In this document: positions 1 through 42,084 of the stretch, in pieces
Position numbering within the stretch: position 1 is the stretch's first letter
Layout: each line of letters opens with the position of its first letter
Assembly (NCBI RefSeq): GCF_029633865.1
Contig: NC_079216.1
Coordinates: 65,596,313-65,660,312, forward strand
DNA from: Lampris incognitus
Lineage: Eukaryota; Chordata; Actinopteri; Lampriformes; Lampridae
Direction: 5' to 3'
DNA: 64,000 bases
Translations under genes and position numbers: made by a program
Notes under the pieces: generated by a model
Seen by the model: the letters and a program-made list of their open reading frames with translations, nothing else
Database searches by the model: none
Told to the model about the DNA's origin: nothing

Positions 1-369
1 CAGTGCTTCACTTTAATTTGACACTCTCCTGGTGTCAACTCTTCTGTTTCTTCACTCTCCGTATCTTCCCCATCTTCCGATAAACCCCCTCCTACCTCAC
101 AGCTGTATGAGGATATAGATTTCCAGCATTAACCAGCCACAGGTGTGAGGAGAAAGTCTTGAATGGTGACAGCAGAGCCATGAGCGCACAGTGGGCCGCA
201 GGCTTTCCTTAATCTCAGTCTCCCATCAGGAGCAGTGAGGTCTGAGACGCAGGGGAAACACCCACGGGATTCCTGCCCGGGGGAGGCAGAAATAAGACAG
301 CACTGATGAGGGGGTTTTCTTTTTTTGTCAGGACCCAAAACTGGTGAGTATGACCAAGTTATCTGCTGC

Positions 370-373
<4 letters not shown>

Positions 374-416
<43 letters not shown>

Positions 417-571
417 TAGACGGCAACAGGAGAGAGGCAGACAGGAAATATGGGAGAGAGAGGGGGGGGGTGTCGTGCAACAAAGGTCACTGGCTGGAAT
501 CGAACCGGCGATGGTTGCGACCATGTGGCCCTTGCGCATGTGCTGTAACCGTTCGGCTATGGAGATGCTCC
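374..571 (-). mobile_element. tRNA-derived SINE, with (CA)n tail, flanked by TSD
   Basis: On the minus strand, a tRNA-like head carries an A-box-like TAGCCGAACGGTTACAGC and a B-box GGTTCGATTCC, followed by a CT-rich body and a (CA)n tail read as (GT)n at 374-411. Flanks ATCTGCTGCTTGT (361-373) and ATCTGCTACTTGT (572-584) form a 13-bp target-site duplication with one mismatch. Confidence 0.75.
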
Positions 572-656
572 ATCTGCTACTTGTTATACATGTCCGTGAG
601 TGTACACGTGCCTCAGGGTGTCATGTCTTGTGTGTGTCTGTGTGTGTGTGAGTGAG

Positions 657-945
<289 letters not shown>

Positions 946-1073
946 GTGGTGAAAGTCTCTGACTCATGGCTGATTGTTTATTATGGCGAATGGCTTTGCG
1001 GTCCTCTCAGGAAGCCACATCAGTATTACTCACTCTCAAACAAAGACGATAGAGATGGAGTCTGTCTCCCTCT

Positions 1074-2376
1074 CCACATATCTCTCTACATAGTATCTCT
1101 CTACATAGTATCTCTCTACATAGTATCTCTCTATATATCTCTCTACATAGTGTCTCTCTACATAGTATCTCTCTACATAGTATCTCTCTATATATATCTC
1201 TACATAGTATCTCTCTATATAGTATCTCTCCACATATCTCTCTACATAGTATCTCTCTACATATCTCTCTACATAGTATCTCTCCACATATCTCTCTACA
1301 TAGTATCTCTCTACATATCTCTCCACATATCTCTCTACATAGTATCTCTCTATATATCTCTCTACATAGTATCTCTCCACATATCTCTCTACATAGTATC
1401 TCTCTACATATCTCTCTACATAGTATCTCTCCACATATCTCTCTACATAGTATCTCTCTATATATCTCTCTGCATAGTATCTCTCTAAATAGTATCTCTC
1501 TACATAGTATCTCTCCACATATCTCTACATAGTATCTCTCTACATAGTATCTCTCTATATATCTCTCTACATAGTATCTCTCTACATATCTCTCCACATA
1601 TCTCTCTACATAGTATCTCTCTACATATCTCTCTACATAGTATCTCTCCACATATCTCTCTACATAGTATCTCTCTACATATCTCTCTACATAGTATCTC
1701 TCCACATATCTCTCTACATAGTATCTCTCTATATATCTCTCTGCATAGTATCTCTCTACATAGTATCTCTACATAGTATCTCTGCATAGTATCTCTCTAC
1801 ATAGTATCTCTCTGCATAGTATCTCTCTGCATAGTATCTCTCTACATAGTATCTCTACATAGTATCTCTACATAGTATCTCTCTACATAGTATATCTCTA
1901 CATAGTATCTCCTCTCTACATAGTATCTCTCTACATAGTATCTCTACATAGTATCTCTCTACATAGTATATCTCTACATAGTATCTCTACATAGTATCTC
2001 TCTACATAGCATCTCTCTACATAGTATCTCTACATAGTATCTCTCTACATAGTATCTCCTCTCTACATAGTATATCTCTACATAGTATCTCTACATAGTA
2101 TCTCTCTACATAGTATCTCTCTACATAGTATCTCTCTACATAGTATCTCTACATAGTATATCTCTACATAGTATCTCTACATAGTATATCTCTACATAGT
2201 ATCTCTCTACATAGTATCTCTCTACATAGTATCTCCACATAGTATCTCTCTACATAGTATCTCTCTACATAGTATCTCTACATAGTATCTCTCTACATAG
2301 TATCTCCTCTCTACATAGTATCTCTGTACATAGTATCTCCTCTCTACATAGTATCTCTCTACATAGTATCTCTCTC
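1074..2376. repeat. 15-bp (and 12-bp variant) minisatellite, about 1.3 kb
   Basis: Tandem units of TCTCTCTACATAGTA with shorter 12-bp variants and CC/TG substitutions. Because both lengths are multiples of three, stop-free frames appear on both strands (YYVER / SLYIV peptides). They have no start context or flanking gene and are not coding. Confidence 0.95.
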
Positions 2377-2423
2377 TATTTGGTGCGCGTGCGCGTGTAC
2401 TTCCACGTGTGTGTGCGTAATTA

Positions 2424-2960
2424 AGGGCCTGGGTATACTCCAGAGCGGACTCCGCGAACGCGTAGCTACTTCCGTTTATACTGCTTACCGCAGTCCGCTT
2501 GGAGAACGCGTTTCGCACATGCGCAGTAGGTTGGCGTTACGTATTTCCGCTTCGTTTGTTGTCTTTAGCACAACTGGAGGAGGAAAGGAAAACAAGCGGA
2601 AAGCAAGAAGATGGTGTGTGCGACTCTGTCACGAAGCTGCCTCTCAAGTCCTTGCCTTTCTGTCGGCACACACACCGTCTTCTTTCCCGGAAGTCTCGGC
2701 CATTTCGTGTGCACATCTGGTTACATTTGTAGCGTTTTAATGACGTATTTTAAGATGAGGGTAGCGACGGGCCTCCTCACACGGCCTCTCTTCGAAGTCG
2801 GCGTCCGTTTTTTTTTTTTGTTCACCGGCGCGTGCGCAGTCGCGCCCTTGTCCGCGCGCGGACACAAAAAAAAATTGGAGGTGTACGCCGATGTCCGCGC
2901 GGACCCTACGCGCACACCCTCTGATGACGAAATTTAAGTCACGCCGACCCCGGCGTACTC
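2424..2960. mobile_element. GC-rich Harbinger/MITE-like element (tentative)
   Basis: Begins GGGCCTGGGTATACTCCAGA and contains many short palindromes built on TCCGCGCGGA and GCGCGC, ending near a TCCGCGCGGACC motif. This style of terminus is seen in teleost nonautonomous DNA transposons. I could not define terminal repeats or a target-site duplication. It may include upstream regulatory sequence instead. Confidence 0.3.
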
Positions 2961-3600
2961 GCGGACGAGGGAAGCGTAACCCGCGCTTTAAGTGTGCGTG
3001 TGCGCATGCTCGGCGTGTTAGCGTGCACGCGGGTGGTGGAGAACGTGCTGCGTGTTCCCCGCGAGGCTGTAAATGTGCATGGTCATCGGTACCCGGTGCT
3101 CGGGTCCGAGTCCGGCAGATGGAGAGGAGACGGGTTGCGGAGCAGAGCGAGGTCAGCGCCCGCTTACAAGTGGCGTGTCTGCTGCATGCTGTCATCGCTG
3201 GAAACACACACGACCCAGATGAGCTGGAGCTGTCGGGTCCCCGGTACCAAACCCTCTGCTCTGACTGTCCAGAACCCCCGGGGGGGGGGGCGGGAAAGGA
3301 GCCCAAACAAACACTCAGCCCCCCCATCTCTGACCTCCGCCGTCGGGTTTACCATCGCTGGCAAGTACCCGCCGCCGCCGACACGTCTTTCATTTCTCAG
3401 CCTGATCCTCTTCCAAGTCCTGCTGGAAGAGGGAGGGAAGAGATGGTGTGGGATGGCGCTGTTGCTGCTGCGCTTACGGGACGCACGCACACGCACGCAC
3501 ACGCACACACACACACACTCAGAGAGTTTGTCTTAGCTAGAGAGAGAAGGCAGAGAGACATAGACTGTGAGTGAGAAAAAGAAAATGTGTGCGCGTTAGA
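2960..3600. other. GC-rich unique sequence, no gene recognised
   Basis: Open frames exist because of high GC, but none has recognisable domains and they overlap on both strands. A (CA)n tract lies at about 3480-3520. Confidence 0.4.
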
Positions 3601-4737
3601 GGGAGAGTTTTTCTTTGAGAGAGAGAGAGAGAGAGAGAGAGTTTGTCTGCTAGAGAGGAGAGAGAGAGAAGAGAGAGTTTGTCTGCTAAAGAGAGAGAAG
3701 AGAGAGTTTGTCTGCTAGAGAGAGAAGAGAGAGAGTGTCTGCTAGAGAGAGAGAAGAGAGAGAGAGAGAGGAGAGAGAGAAGAGAGAGTGTCTGCTAGAG
3801 AGAAAGAGAGAGAGAGGAGAGAGAGAGAGAAGAGAGTTTGTCTGCTAGAGAGAGAGAAGAGAGAGAGTGTCTGCTAGAGAGAGAGAGAGAAGAGAGAGTT
3901 TGTCTGCTAGAGAGAGAGAGAAGAGAGAGAGTGTCTGCTAGAGAGAGAAGAGAGAGTGTCTGCTAGAGAGAGAGAGAAGAGAGAGTGTCTGCTAGAGAGA
4001 GAGAAGAGAGAGAGTGTCTGCTAGAGAGAGAGAGAGAAGAGAGTGTCTGCTAGAGAGAGAGAGAAGAGAGAGAGTGTCCGCTAGAGAGAGAAGAGAGAGT
4101 GTCTGCTAGAGAGAGAGAAGAGAGAGTGTCTGCTAGAGAGAGAGAAGAGAGAGTGTCTGCTAGAGAGAGAGAGAAGAGAGAGTGTCTGCTAGAGAGAGAG
4201 AGAAGAGAGAGAGTGTCTGCTAGAGAGAGAAGAGAGAGTGTCTGCTAGAGAGAGAGAGAAGAGAGAGTGTCTGCTAGAGAGAGAGAAGAGAGAGAGTGTC
4301 TGCTAGAGAGAGAGAGAGAAGAGAGTGTCTGCTAGAGAGAGAGAGAAGAGAGAGAGTGTCCGCTAGAGAGAGAAGAGAGAGTGTCTGCTAGAGAGAGAGA
4401 GAAGAGAGAGTGTCTGCTAGAGAGAGAGAAGAGAGAGTGTCTGCTAGAGAGAGAGAGAAGAGAGAGTGTCTGCTAGAGAGAGAGAGAAGAGAGAGAGTGT
4501 CTGCTAGAGAGAGAAGAGAGAGTGTCTGCTAGAGAGAGAGAGAAGAGAGAGAGTGTCTGCTAGAGAGACAAGAGAGTGTCTGCTAGAGAGACAAGAGAGA
4601 GAGTGTCTGCTAGAGAGAGAGAAGAGAGAGCGAGAAGAGAGAGTTTGTCTGCTAGAGAGAGAAGAGAGAGAGAGAGAGGAGAGAGAGAGAGAAGAGAGAG
4701 TTTGTCTGCTAGAGAGAGAAGAGAGAGTTTGTCTGCT

Positions 4738-4778
<41 letters not shown>

Positions 4779-5095
4779 AGAGAGAGTTTGTCTGCTAGAG
4801 AGAGAAGAGAGAGAGAGTTTGTCTGCTAGAGAGAGAAGAGAGAGAGAGAGAGGAGAGAGAGAGAAGAGAGAGTTTGTCTGCTAGAGAGAGAAGAGAGAGA
4901 GAGTTTGTCTGCTAGAGAGAGAAGAGAGAGAGAGAGAGGAGAGAGAGAGAAGAGAGAGTTTGTCTGCTAGAGAGAGAAGAGAGAGAGAGTTTGTCTGCTA
5001 GAGAGAGAAGAGAGAGAGAGAGAGGAGAGAGAGAGAAGAGAGAGTTTGTCTGCTAGAGAGAGAAGAGAGAGAGAGGAGAGAGGGGGGGGTGAGAG

Positions 5096-5146
<51 letters not shown>

Positions 5147-5157
5147 CTGCGTGAGAG

Positions 5158-5252
<95 letters not shown>

Positions 5253-5309
5253 ATCTGCGTGAGAGAGAGGAGAGAGAGAGAGAGAGAGAGAAGAGAGAGT
5301 TTGTCTGCT

Positions 5310-5377
<68 letters not shown>

Positions 5378-5410
5378 CTGCGTGAGAGAGAGGAGAGAGA
5401 GGGGGGGGGG
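3600..5410. repeat. Polypurine GA-rich minisatellite upstream of hgf
   Basis: About 1.8 kb built from GA runs punctuated by GTGTCTGCTAGA or GTTTGTCTGCTAGA. A block at about 3946-4237 recurs at about 4220-4520, showing higher-order duplication. The last 300 bp change to GGATCTGCGTGAGA punctuations. It ends about 30 bp before the unique hgf leader. Confidence 0.95.
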
Positions 5411-5429
5411 GGAGGGGGGTGAGAAAGTA

Positions 5430-5526
5430 CTTAGAGAGACGGCGCATCTGTGCAGCGGTGGAGGAAACAGCTCAGGGGTCCGGCAGCGGAGCGAGAAGCG
5501 CGTCAGTGTTGCTCTGCGGCACCGCG
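5430..5526 (+). promoter_or_regulatory. hgf: Probable hgf 5' UTR and core promoter edge
   Basis: GC-rich unique sequence begins abruptly where the GA minisatellite ends and runs to the ATG at 5527. I infer that it holds the 5' UTR. There is no clear TATA box, so the transcription start is not defined. The polypurine tract just upstream could act as GAGA-type promoter sequence, but that is inference. Confidence 0.4.
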
Positions 5527-35737
<30,211 letters not shown>

Positions 35738-36060
35738 AGAGCCGCCACCCGGGACCGAAGCACAACCGGGCTAAGTCAAAGAACGGACTCTTATTCTCCT
35801 GAGGAGCCACCCAGATGCCTGACTTCTATAATGTGCATAACTAAGCCAGAACCGGAGGAAATGGTCTGGGCCATGAGCTATTGTTATGGGGAAGTACCGT
35901 GTACTTGCATTTTGACACAACGTCAACAGAATGGTCACACTAACTGTGACACAGTCATGGATGGTCATTGGCACTTTACAAGGTAAAAATGAAGTATTGC
36001 TTTAGATCCAGGCGTAGCAAAAGACCAGCTAGGAGAGGGCAGCTGACAATAAAAGACGGG
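35738..36060 (+). other. hgf: hgf 3' UTR with candidate poly(A) signal
   Basis: Non-repetitive sequence follows the stop. AATAAA occurs at 36048-36053 and is the nearest consensus polyadenylation signal, so I infer a 3' UTR of about 330 nt. Confidence 0.45.
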
Positions 36061-36539
36061 ACCTCATACAAAACCACGGTTAGATCAGTTCTGCGAGTAC
36101 CACCGGGATCAGAGCCGGACATAGTCGCACTCGGAAAAGCAGCGAATATTTTGTTTTCATACAGAACGTTCATTCGTCATTGCTTTAGTAGCAAGCATAT
36201 CTGTTGATGTTGTATGTGTGCGTGTGAATACACTCTTGACTCCTGACATTACTTGAATGTATTGGACACCAAAGGGCAGCGGTCCAGTGGCTCTCTCTGT
36301 AGAGGCACCAGAGGACCACTTAGAGACCGATCCAGTGACGGGGCACCGCAAAGGATGCTTAAAAGATACATTCACTTTTTTTTTTGTTGCATAGACCTCA
36401 TTAAAACGCTGTTGGCCATCATTTAGTATCAGATAATTAAAAAAAATAATCACAAATCACTTCAGCTTTGAGAAACATACCACTCTAGAAAAAATCTCCC
36501 TCTCACCCTTTTTCGGGTGGTGTGTGTCTTCCTGGGGTC

Positions 36540-37560
36540 CTCTACCAGAGGCCTGGGAGCTTGAGGGTTCTGAGCAGCATCTTAGCTGTTCCTAGGACCA
36601 CACTCTTCTGGACAGAAACCTCAGATGTTGTTCCTGGAATCTGCTGGAGCCACTCTTCTAGTTTGGGGGTCACAGCCCCTAGTGCTCCTATTACCACTGG
36701 CACTACTGTGGATTTCACCTTCCACATCCAATCTAGTTCTTCCCTCAGCCCTTGGTATTTCTCCAGCTTCTCATGCTCTTTCTTCCTGATGTTCCTGTCA
36801 CTCAGGATTGCTACATCGATCACTACTGCCGTCTTCTGTTCCTTGTTGACCACCACAATGTCTGGTTGGTTAGCCAGCACCCGCTTGTCAGTCTGGAACT
36901 TGAAGTCCCACAGGATCTTAGCTCTGTCATCCTCAACCACCTTTGGCAGTGTCTCCCATTTGGAGTTGGGGACTTCCAGTCTGTATTCAGTACAGATGTT
37001 CCTGTACACTATCCCAGTCACATGGTTATGCCTTTCAGTGTACACTTTCCCAGCTAGCGTTTTACACCCTGCTACCAAGTGCTGGACTGTCTCAGGGGCA
37101 TCTTGGCACAGTCTGCATCTTGGGTCTTATCTGGTGTGGTAGACCCCTGTTCCTGTGCTGCTCTGATCAGAGCCTCTGCTCTGTCCTTCAGTCCAGCCTT
37201 TTCTAGCCACTGGTAGGATTTCTCGATATCAGCCGCATCTTGTATCTGTCGATGGTACGTCACATGGAGGGGCTTGATCATCCATGACACCTCCTCTTCT
37301 TCTTCCTCCGCACTCACTTGTCTTCTGCTGCCTGAGGTCCTCACTTAGCAGTTCGTCCTGGGGGGCCCTGTTTCTGATGTACTCACGGATGTTCCTTGTT
37401 TCATCCTGGATAGTGGCCCTGACACTCCCTAAACCGCCGCCCCCATCTTTTCGCTTATCGTACAGTCTCAGGCAGGAACCCTCTGTGCACCGTGAGGAGT
37501 TCCTGTGTCCTGATATCAGGACACATATTATATTGAAAACAGGAAGCTCACTGCAGAGCC
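36540..37560 (-). pseudogene. R2/R4-clade (Rex6-like) LINE, 3' part of ORF
   Basis: On the minus strand the order is DETRNIREYIRNRAPQDELL, KPLHVTYHRQIQDAADIEKS, a zinc knuckle (DPRCRLC then APETVQHLVAGC, in another frame), YTERHNHVTGIVYRNICTEY, and NQPDIVVVNKEQKTAVVIDV followed by IRKKEHEKLEKY. The PD...D pattern is the restriction-endonuclease-like domain of this clade. Frameshifts near 37075-37110 and 37300 and a missing RT domain make it a relic. It lies about 500 bp past the hgf poly(A) signal. Confidence 0.85.
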
Positions 37561-37599
37561 ACACATATCTTGGTATTTGTGTGCTCTCTAAATGACTTA

Positions 37600-38560
37600 A
37601 AATGACTTTTAGTGTTTCTTAAAATGACTTTTATTTTTGTACTTCTACAAATAATGTTTCCCTGGTTAAGTCCCCACCGGTCTCTGGAAGGATGGGCTTC
37701 TTAAATAACACTGTCAGGACTGTCGGGTTCCAGGACTTACTGCTCAGAAATGTAGATAATGTCAGGATGTGCTACACGAGCTGCAAAAAAACGTGTCTCG
37801 AACCTTATTGGATTTTCATCCTAATTCAAAAGGTGTTCTGAATGAACAAGATAACTTGAATGGTTGCCCACTGGACCGTGATGAGGTCCTGCGGGAATTC
37901 TTCGCTCGGTGGTTTTCCAATACGAAAGCAATCAGTGAAGGTTCTGTCTTTATGATTCCAGATGGTGCCTGACAGCATTTTCACGAGGTCTGTGTTGCAA
38001 AATGGTGAATATATCCTTTGGAGCGGCGGCGGCTGACCGTGTGCCGCGGAGAGCCACGTGTATGCAGGTCTTCCTTCCAACCCGACTCCACACCGGGGGA
38101 TTTCACTGACGCAGTCTTCCTCGTTGGTTGAGGGGTTGCTAACCAGTGGAGCCCCCTGGTGTGGGCTCCGGCTGGCATGGAGGCCTGCATACACACGGCT
38201 CTCCGCGGCACACGGCCAGCCGCCCCTGCTGTACGGCGTCCTGCGTCTTTAGCGGCTTAGCTAAAGCAGCCCTGACTGTGTATATATGTATATGTACTGT
38301 TATTAATGAGTGTATTTGTGACACTCCAAAGCCATTTGGGTCTTATAGATCTATCGCAAGAGAGGGTAAATATAGTGGCAGGGAGGTAGGTGGTGTACAT
38401 TATGGGTGTAACGGTAATGAATAGCCATAAACCTGTTGTATCGTATGACTGCAAAGCCACCGACTGTACATATGAATGACTACGCTTTCCATGTGTGTGT
38501 GTGAAGGGATGTGAAGCCTTTACGTCGTTTAGGTGAATCCGCAAGCTTTTTGTTTTCACG
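37600..38560. other. Intergenic sequence with one strong inverted repeat
   Basis: A possible LINE fragment reads KGVLNEQDNLNGCPLDRDEV near 37826-37880 but cannot be assigned. Otherwise see the inverted repeat at 38031-38222. No gene was seen. Confidence 0.4.
38031..38222. repeat. Inverted repeat, ~39-bp arms, ~113-bp loop
   Basis: Arms 38031-38069 and 38184-38222 are reverse complements with about four mismatches. Shared core: GTGTGCCGCGGAGAGCC. May be the ends of a small foldback element. Confidence 0.85.
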
Positions 38561-38570
38561 TGCAGCCCTC

Positions 38571-38592
38571 CACCCCCCCCCCCCCCCCCCCC
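38571..38592. repeat. Poly(C) tract
   Basis: A run of about 22 C residues, long for a homopolymer of this base. Length is likely unreliable in assembly. Confidence 0.9.
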
Positions 38593-38599
38593 ATCGCGT

Positions 38600-38878
38600 T
38601 TGTCTGTTGTGTGGACGTCTGTCTTCATGTGCTGGGGAAGAGACGACAGAAAGAGACCAGGTCTGTTGTCCTGCGAGCCGTGGCTGAACGAAGGACCCTC
38701 CCCTCCCGCAGACCTCGGCGGACCTCCCGGGCCAAGCCGCTGTGGGTATTAACGTTTCACACCGTCGGTCGACGCCTTCGCCGGAGCGAAGAGACGCCGC
38801 TCATCAAGCCCGCCGTGGGCCGCGGGTGTCGGGGGGCCCCGGAGACGACCAGCGCACCCCTCACCACTCTAAACCATG

Positions 38879-38880
<2 letters not shown>
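38600..38880. other. GC-rich unique patch
   Basis: CpG-rich sequence (GCGAGCC, CGGCGGACC, CGCCGGAGCGAAG) with open frames but no recognisable domain. Could be a promoter or exon of an unseen gene. Confidence 0.3.
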
Positions 38881-38923
<43 letters not shown>

Positions 38924-38938
38924 TGTGTGTGTGTGCGT
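38881..38938. repeat. (GT)n microsatellite
   Basis: About 58 bp, interrupted near the end. Confidence 0.97.
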
Positions 38939-39244
38939 GCCCGCTTAGATGCACTGAAAGGCCCTACAAGTCGCTGTACTGCCACGTGCAGTATTCTGTT
39001 ACAAAAATATGCACAATGTGCGGTTGTGTGCTCAGTGTCAGTCCCATCACATGTACCAGTATGTTTAACGTAAGGCTCGATCCAAGTATATCCTGGAAGT
39101 TGGTGTTTTCTTTTCTATTGTGTTTTTCAGTATACTAAAAACAATTGACCTATCTTATGCCATTTGATTTCAGACCATTAAATGAACGTCCTTTGTTTCT
39201 AATAAGTGCAAACTGGCTCTGTTGTTTTCTTGTGTGCAGTTATA

Positions 39245-39619
39245 AAAAGTGGGTGGCGCAGTGACGCAGTGGTTAGCGCGGTCGCCTCACAACAAGAAGG
39301 TCCTGGGTTCGAGCCCCGGGGTAGCCCAGCCTGGGGGGGGGGGGGGGTTGCATGTTCTCCCCGTGTCTGTGTGGGTTTCCTCCGGGGGCTCCGGTTTCCC
39401 CCCACAGTCCAAAGACATGTAGGTCAGGTGAATCAGCCGTACTGAATTGCCCCTAGGTGTGTGTGTGTGTGTGTGTGATGGCCTGGCGGCCTGTCCAGGG
39501 TGTCCCCCCCCCCCCACCTACCGCCCCGTGGCTGCTGGGATAGGCTCCAGCATCCCCGCGACCCTGAGAGCAGGATACGCGGTTCGGATAACGGAGGGAT
39601 GGAATTCTATTAAAACGGA
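39245..39619 (+). mobile_element. SINE family B
   Basis: Head GGTGGCGCAGTGACGCAGTG, B box GGTTCGAGCCC, deletion in the early body at a G13 run, (GT)n and 3' end GGATAGGCTCCAGCATCCC. TGCAGTTATA at 39235-39244 and 39620-39629 is a likely TSD. Confidence 0.8.
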
Positions 39620-40288
39620 TGCAGTTATACTTGTGACCACTAGATGGCAATGCGGTAACAGAAAACGGAGCTGCGCACTGAGTTTGGCAGGCTTCATTGA
39701 ACTACGTCAAGTGCTCTAGGTCTGTCTCCCTGTCAATACAATTTTCTTCTTTTTTTTAAATCTATTTCTCTGCTATGGATGTTCACAAACATTCATGCCC
39801 ACCCGGGTACACACGCACACACACGCACACGCACGACACCATTCTCAGCCTCGGAGCTGTTTGGGATCAAATGTTCCAGGAGAACAGCCGCATCCTGCAT
39901 CCTTCCCTCTATGTAAAGTCAGAGCTGGAGGAGAAGGAGCGAGAGAGAGACAAAAGAGGGGCGACGGAGAGGGAGGGAAGAGGAGGCTGAGGCGTAGAGG
40001 GGAGTGACTGGAGGTGAGGAAGCGGAGGAGAGATGAGCGGGACCGAGCGCCGGAGATTAAAAGCCGAATCCATTGATGTTGTATTAGGGAAGTTATGGAG
40101 CAAGCAGGAAACACACGCAGGGGGACACACACACACTGTGTTGCTGCACAGCGTGAGAGCACCGTGTGCTGATGCTGACTCTCACGCACGCACACGCACG
40201 CACGCGCAACAAGCATAGAAACGCGCTGATCGCGCAGTGGAAGCATAAAAAAGCAGAGGAGGTGAACTGGCTTGGCTTCCCTCTGCAG

Positions 40289-40373
40289 GATCCGAGATGG
40301 AGACACGTACTGGCCAGGCAACACGAGACTGGCCTCCACCAAGAAATACGAGCGGCTTATTAGGACCCAGAGT
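40289..40373 (+). CDS. Possible isolated exon, unknown gene
   Basis: A good acceptor (CCTCTGCAG) is followed by an open frame reading IRDGDTYWPGNTRLASTKKY then ERLIRTQ and a GTGAGG donor. The composition looks protein-like, but I do not recognise the family and found no partner exon. The frame could be chance. Confidence 0.25.
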
Positions 40374-40669
40374 GAGGGTTTAAGCTCCTCCTTCCTCGCG
40401 CTCCTCCGTAACTATAACACGTCACTTCCCCTGGAACAATAAGCACCTCCTCCCATGAGCTCTCGCGAGAAGGAATATTAATAAAAGCAAAGTTTAACGT
40501 CACATAGCGGTTATAATATCCACGCTAGCTGACCTTCTAACTTGTGGCTAACGTTAAGTTAGCTCTTATGACGTCATTCATAGGTAAACACACTGAGCAA
40601 TCTTAGTTGCTCTGCTAGACGGAGAAACAACACAAAAACACAATGACTCCATATTCTATTGTTCTCACA

Positions 40670-40835
40670 TTGTGTTAACAACCCACAATGCACAGGGGCG
40701 AGAAGTATCTGTGGCATACCTGCTGCCGCCGGTAGGGGGTGCTAATTTAGGAAACGCTCCTGTGGGTCTTATTAGAGGACAAACGACCTGTGTGGTCGAG
40801 TGGGTTGGAGGACTTGTGACCCTGACTGGGTGCAC
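40670..40835. mobile_element. Partial second copy of the 7.15-7.57 kb element, inverted
   Basis: CCACAATGCACAG, CTGCCGCCGGTAGGGGG, GCTAATTTAGGAAACGCTCC and ACGACC...GGTCG match the reverse complement of about 7190-7295. Confidence 0.7.
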
Positions 40836-40857
40836 CGGGAGGTGGTCCACAGAGCAC

Positions 40858-40858
<1 letters not shown>

Positions 40859-40893
<35 letters not shown>
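40859..40893. repeat. (GT)n microsatellite
   Basis: About 34 bp of pure GT. Confidence 0.95.
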
Positions 40894-40894
<1 letters not shown>

Positions 40895-41024
40895 GTGAGC
40901 ACACAAAGAGAAACAAAGGGGAACAGGTAATAACAGCCAGAAGTCAGATACCAGCTGTGTGACCCGATCGATTGTATTGGACTCCTGCTGTGTTGTGCTG
41001 AGGGACCGGCTGAAGGAGCAGGAG

Positions 41025-41632
41025 GCCCGACATCCGGAAGTGCTGCTCTGTTCAGGAGACCCGACATCCGGAAGTGCTGCTCTGTTCAGGAGACCCGACA
41101 TCCGGAAGTGCTGCTCTGCTCAGGAGGCCCGACATCCGGAAGTGCTGCTCTGCTCAGGAGACCCGACATCCGGAAGTGCTGCTCCGTTCAGGAGACCCGA
41201 CATCCGGAGGTGCTGCTCCGTTCAGGAGACCCGACATCCGGAAGTGCTGCTCCGCTCAGGAGACCCGACATCCGGAAGTGCTGCTCCGCTCAGGAGACCC
41301 GACATCCGGAGGTGCTGCTCCGCTCAGGAGGCCCGACATCCGGAAGTGCTGCTCTGCTCAGGAGGCCCGACATCCGGAGGTGCTGCTCCGCTCAGGAGGC
41401 CCGACATCCGGAAGTGCTGCTCCGCTCAGGAGACCCGACATCCGGAGGTGCTGCTCCGCTCAGGAGGCCCGACATCCGGAAGTGCTGCTCCGCTCAGGAG
41501 GCCCGACATCCGGAAGTGCTGCTCCGCTCAGGAGGCCCGACATCCGGAGGTGCTGCTCCGCTCAGGAGACCCGACATCCGGAAGTGCTGCTCCGCTCAGG
41601 AGACCCGACATCCGGAGGTGCTGCTCTGCTCA
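41025..41632. repeat. 34-bp minisatellite, about 18 copies
   Basis: Unit CCCGACATCCGGAAGTGCTG plus CTCYGYTCAGGAGR. Copies differ at three or four fixed positions (A/G in AGTG/GGTG, T/C, A/G in GAGACC/GAGGCC). As 34 is not a multiple of three and the unit lacks stops, all three forward frames stay open and cycle through one 34-residue peptide. Confidence 0.97.
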
Positions 41633-42084
41633 GTTTTTGGGGCCACGGATGCGTCGCCCGTTTCTGCTGTGCATTAAATCCTAGATGATTGTGTTGTTTT
41701 TACCGTGGCGACGACTCGGTGTGTGGACTAATAGGAAGAAGAAGGATTAAGGCAATGCGACAGCATATTTATTGAGCTGTTTTGATTTTGTGGTCACTGG
41801 AGAAAACAACGGACCACGTCGTTCATTTCCCAAGTGGAAAGTGGCTCTCTGACGACGGGCATCCAAGTGAACATCTGTTATCACAAAATCTTCTTCTCTT
41901 TTTTGGGGGGGGGGGGGGTGCAGAAGCTTTTTCGCCCCGCTTGCTGGTTTTCCTCGTGGCATAGCTCACAGCCACCTTGCTGTTGGGGTATTGTCTAACG
42001 CTGACATATAGAAGCTCTACAAGTACAGCTTTTAAAACAAACAAGCTCATTTTTAGGCTTTGGAAACGTGACCAACCCCCAGGA

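Noticed and set aside
1007..1787. YYVER-repeat open frames on the minus strand
   Set aside because: Artefact of the 15/12-bp minisatellite, open in several frames and on both strands.
3946..4520. CRISPR-like array in the GA minisatellite
   Set aside because: Units are degenerate, adjacent and without unique spacers. The organism is a vertebrate.
36542..37078. A 178-codon minus-strand frame as a host gene
   Set aside because: The sequence is the endonuclease-like end of a widespread fish LINE, with frameshifted upstream segments.
40959..41688. Three overlapping open frames of about 190-240 codons
   Set aside because: All arise from the 34-bp minisatellite and encode the same cyclic peptide in each frame.
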